Assembly (NCBI RefSeq): GCF_029338195.1
Contig: NZ_CP119779.1
Span: 3,224,001-3,288,000 of the forward strand
Origin: Haloarcula litorea
GTDB taxonomy: Archaea; Halobacteriota; Halobacteria; Halobacteriales; Haloarculaceae
DNA length: 64,000 bases
Reading direction: 5' to 3'
Positions within the stretch are counted from its first letter, which is position 1, and the number at the start of each line of letters is the position of its first letter. A program made the position numbers and the translations under genes. Positions 62,036-64,000 of the stretch are shown piece after piece. The notes beneath the pieces were generated by a model. The model was not told the DNA's origin. It worked only from the letters and a program-made list of their open reading frames with translations, and searched no databases.

Positions 62036-62433
62036 CAGGCCTCGGCCTCCTCGGTCTCCTCGTCGTCGGCTTCCTCGTCGGCCGTCTCGTCCGTCTCCTC
62101 GTCGGCTTCCGCGGCCTCGTCAGCGCCGTCGTCGGCGTCGGCCTCGGACTCGCTCTCCGCCGACTCGGCGTCTTCGAGGTCGGGCGTCACGTCGCCGGCG
62201 TCGTCCTCGGGCGTCTCGTCCGGGACGGTGTCGTCGGCGGGCTGGTCCTCGCCCGCGGTGCCGCGGCCGGCCTCGGTCCACTCGAGGTTGCGGGCCTCCC
62301 GGCCCAGGTCGGCGTTGTTCTCGCACTTCGAGGAGCAGAAGTGGATCGTGCTGCCGTCGTTCCGGACGAACATCGTCCCCGTACCGGGTTCGATGTCCGC
62401 GCCGCAGTAGTCACATTCTCTCGTTCGGGGCAT
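62035..62433 (-). CDS. rpl24e: Ribosomal protein L24e with long acidic tail
   Basis: A 132-residue protein. Residues 1-62 are the complete L24e zinc domain: [39 protein letters not shown] (four Cys for zinc), and NLEWTEAGR. The remaining 70 residues are an almost pure Asp/Glu/Ala/Thr tail, unlike the usual L24e of about 60 residues. The core sits on the large subunit surface. The stop shares a base with the ndk start, and the gene is three bases after rps28e. Confidence 0.95.
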   Translation of the reverse strand: MPRTRECDYCGADIEPGTGTMFVRNDGSTIHFCSSKCENNADLGREARNLEWTEAGRGTAGEDQPADDTVPDETPEDDAGDVTPDLEDAESAESESEADADDGADEAAEADEETDETADEEADDEETEEAEA

Positions 62434-62436
62434 CGG

Positions 62437-62664
62437 TTACTGACCTCCGATGGCGTCGGCCTCGCGGGCCGTCTCGCGGAGCTGGAGCACGTCGCCCTCT
62501 CGGACCGGGCCCAGCACGTTCCGCGTGATGATGCGGCCCTGGTTCTCGCCCTCGCGGATGCGGCACTTGACCTGCATGGCCTCGCCGTGCATCCCGGTCT
62601 TGCCGACGATCTCGATGACTTCGGCGGGCGTGGAACCGCTGTCTTCGGATTCCTCAGCGCTCAT
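62437..62664 (-). CDS. rps28e: Ribosomal protein S28e
   Basis: A 75-residue small-subunit protein: acidic start, then [40 protein letters not shown] and the conserved C-terminus [19 protein letters not shown]. It is complete and of normal length. It lies between rpl7ae and rpl24e with short spacers, so all are cotranscribed. Confidence 0.97.
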   Translation of the reverse strand: MSAEESEDSGSTPAEVIEIVGKTGMHGEAMQVKCRIREGENQGRIITRNVLGPVREGDVLQLRETAREADAIGGQ

Positions 62665-62675
62665 CCGTGCTCACC

Positions 62676-63038
62676 TCAGCGGAGCTCCTCGACCTTGTCG
62701 GCGATGTCCTCGACGTCGGCCTCGGCGTCGCCGGCGTCGACGATGGCGGCGGCGGCCGAGCCGACCTCGAGGCCGGCGGCGTGACCGAGGTCGTCCTGCT
62801 GCTCGACGAAGATGAAGGGGACGCCCTTCTCGTCGGCCAGCTCGGGGATGTGCATCACGATCTCCTCGGGCTGGACGTCCTCGGCGACGTAGACGAGCTC
62901 GGCGGAGCCGCGCTCGACGGCCTTGGTGGTCTCGTTGGTTCCTTTCTTCACGCTGCCTGTGTCTCGTGCGACCTCCAGCGCCTCGAGGGCGTCGTCCTCG
63001 AGGTCGGCCGGAACGTCGAAGTCTACGTATACTGGCAT
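62676..63038 (-). CDS. rpl7ae: Ribosomal protein L7Ae
   Basis: A 120-residue K-turn-binding protein: [20 protein letters not shown], the RNA-contact segment [20 protein letters not shown] and [13 protein letters not shown], then the late [15 protein letters not shown]. Besides the ribosome it serves box C/D and H/ACA guide RNPs and RNase P. The ATG at 63038 is used, with GGAGGTGA nine bases upstream; an upstream ATG at 63050 would overlap that site. The leader holds a kink-turn-like element that the protein itself may bind. Confidence 0.97.
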   Translation of the reverse strand: MPVYVDFDVPADLEDDALEALEVARDTGSVKKGTNETTKAVERGSAELVYVAEDVQPEEIVMHIPELADEKGVPFIFVEQQDDLGHAAGLEVGSAAAAIVDAGDAEADVEDIADKVEELR

Positions 63039-63060
63039 TTGTGTAGTCACCTCCTGTGCA

Positions 63061-63152
63061 CGGGCTCAGGCTCCCCCGCCGTCGCGGGCGACCCCGCGGC
63101 GCATCACTGGGATGCGCGGAGTCCTGAGAAGGCTGGGAGCATCATCAACCCG
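63061..63152 (-). promoter_or_regulatory. Box C/D-like kink-turn candidate in the L7Ae leader
   Basis: On the minus strand the rpl7ae leader reads CGGG-TTGATGA near its 5' side and CTGA-GCCCG near its 3' side: a box C-like and an exact box D sequence closed by a CGGG/CCCG stem, the arrangement bound by L7Ae. Between them a strong hairpin GCGCATC...GATGCGC is present. A TATA-like CTTTTTAG (about 63188-63195) would start the RNA near 63165, placing the element in the leader. L7Ae autoregulation through leader K-turns has been described in archaea; here it is inferred. Confidence 0.55.
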
Positions 63153-63283
63153 GCACAGGCTGTACTCCAATCTGTGCCACCCGTGCTAAAAAGCGCTTTC
63201 GAAGCCGCGGGCGCGTGCGAGCGGTCCACACGGGCCGCTGTCGGGACCGTCACGCCCATTTGCCACGCCGGCCCACGTCCGGT

Positions 63284-64000
63284 ATGGACCTCGCGCGGTC
63301 GCTGCGGGCGGAGGCGCGCCGGTCGAACGAGCGGCGCGTCCTCGTCCTCGCCGGCGATCCCGATCGGACCCGCAGGCGGGCCGCCGAGGCGCTCGACGCC
63401 GCGGACGTCCCGCGCGAGGGGACGACGCTGCTTGGTCCCGAGGGGGTCCTCGACTGCGAGCGCCACGAGCAGTCGCGCGCGAGCGAACTGCTCGGCCGGA
63501 CCCGCACCGCCGTCGTCCTCGACGCCCACGGGGAACTCCGGCCGAACGCGCTCGGAACGGCCGTCGGGGCCGTCGACGGCGGCGGCCTGCTCCTCGTCCT
63601 GACTCCCTCGCTTTCCGAGTGGCCCGAGCGGCGCGACGCCTTCGACGAGACGCTCGCGGTCCCGCCGTTCGGCGTCGACGACGTGACCGGGCACTTCCGC
63701 CGACGGCTGGTCGAGACGCTGCGGGCACACCGCGGGATCGCGGTCGTCGGCGTCCGGGCCGACGGCGACACCGTCGAGCGGGACGGCCTGACCGACCCGC
63801 CGCCCCGGCTCCCGCGTCGACCGCCGACCGCGCCCGCCGACGCCGCCTTCCGCCCCGAGACCTACGACGCGTGTCTCACGGACGACCAGGTGGCGGCCGT
63901 CCGCGCGTTCGAGACGCTCCGGGAGCCGGACGGGGCGGTCGTCGTCGAGGCCGACCGGGGAGAGGAAGTCCAGCGCCGCCGGCCTCGCGGCCGCGAACCT
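63284..64000 (+). CDS. tmcA: tRNA(Met) cytidine acetyltransferase TmcA (3' end cut off, frame break near end)
   Basis: The frame from ATG 63284 reads MDLARSLRAEARRSNERRVL, then VVLDAHGELRPNALGTAVGA, GGGLLLVLTPSLSEWPERRD and CLTDDQVAAVRAFETL, the N-terminal DUF1726-like and early helicase-like parts of TmcA, which makes N4-acetylcytidine in tRNA and rRNA. The Walker A is expected next: the sequence gives VVVEADRG, then EEVQRR in frame, but shifting by two restores KSSAAGLAAAN. Two bases appear to be missing at 63957-63967, where G and A runs look one base short. The rest of the gene lies outside the window. It is divergent from rpl7ae. Confidence 0.8.
   Translation, partial: MDLARSLRAEARRSNERRVLVLAGDPDRTRRRAAEALDAADVPREGTTLLGPEGVLDCERHEQSRASELLGRTRTAVVLDAHGELRPNALGTAVGAVDGGGLLLVLTPSLSEWPERRDAFDETLAVPPFGVDDVTGHFRRRLVETLRAHRGIAVVGVRADGDTVERDGLTDPPPRLPRRPPTAPADAAFRPETYDACLTDDQVAAVRAFETLREPDGAVVVEADRGEEVQRRRPRGREP

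Noticed and set aside
63085-63130. TGATGC as an internal C' box making a full C/D guide RNA in the L7Ae leader
   Set aside because: It forms one arm of a strong GCGCATC/GATGCGC hairpin, no good D' box is found, and spacing to box D is too long.

Overview
The window is chromosomal DNA of an extremely halophilic archaeon (class Halobacteria). Signs are very high GC, strongly acidic proteins, TATA boxes 25-30 bases before starts with many leaderless genes, archaeal informational genes (ribosomal L1/L10/L12/L11/L7Ae/S28e/L24e, RNase P component 4, Trm5, TmcA, diphthine synthase, 7S SRP RNA), Tat lipoproteins, and an S-layer glycoprotein with a PGF-type C-terminal anchor beside its archaeosortase. 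I cannot fix the genus.

Layout. 1-6.6 kb: photolyase-family protein (cut by the window edge), two GT4 glycosyltransferases around an MFS transporter, then RNase P component 4, a YhbY-type protein and an MscS channel. 6.7-16 kb: a respiratory molybdoenzyme cluster of the type II DMSO reductase family (DUF2249 protein, Tat-exported Mo catalytic subunit, four-cluster Fe-S subunit, TorD/NarJ-like chaperone, membrane-anchored heme-b-type subunit, HEAT-repeat protein, unknown acidic protein, Mrp-type ATPase ending in a DUF2249-like domain). 16-18.2 kb: a 50-aa zinc ribbon, the SRP RNA on the minus strand, small haloarchaeal proteins and tRNA-Arg. 18.2-19.7 kb: a lower-GC MNT/HEPN gene pair bounded by a 14-base direct repeat of the tRNA-Arg 3' end. 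19.8-27.5 kb: copper-type P-ATPase, cysS, a lipoprotein, CorA and a TctA-like membrane protein. 27.6-31.3 kb: ribosomal stalk genes, interrupted between L1 and L11 by a universal stress protein gene.

31.5-41.6 kb: DRG GTPase, S-layer glycoprotein and archaeosortase A sharing a promoter element, diphthine synthase, Trm5-type methyltransferase, and a DASS carrier behind an XRE-like regulator. 41.6-47 kb: complete branched-chain amino acid type ABC importer with palindromes at its promoter and a terminal USP gene. 47-52.3 kb: tRNA-Thr with a degenerate copy of its 3' end, an HTTM-DCC fusion protein with a membrane partner, zinc alcohol dehydrogenase and a lone heme-copper oxidase subunit III. 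52.4-59.3 kb: peptide-type ABC importer with a double ATPase. 59.3-64 kb: YihY protein, MsrB, glutaredoxin, then on the minus strand rpl7ae-rps28e-rpl24e-ndk, and divergently tmcA, which runs off the window.

Two themes recur. First, regulation is visible in the DNA: a repeated promoter box links the S-layer gene and archaeosortase; clear dyads sit at both ABC importer promoters; the L7Ae leader carries a box C/D-like kink-turn candidate. Second, three reading-frame lesions (dppB/dppC junction, ndk, Walker A of tmcA), each explained by loss of one or two bases, lie in the last 6 kb; they look like base-calling deletions, though true mutation cannot be excluded.
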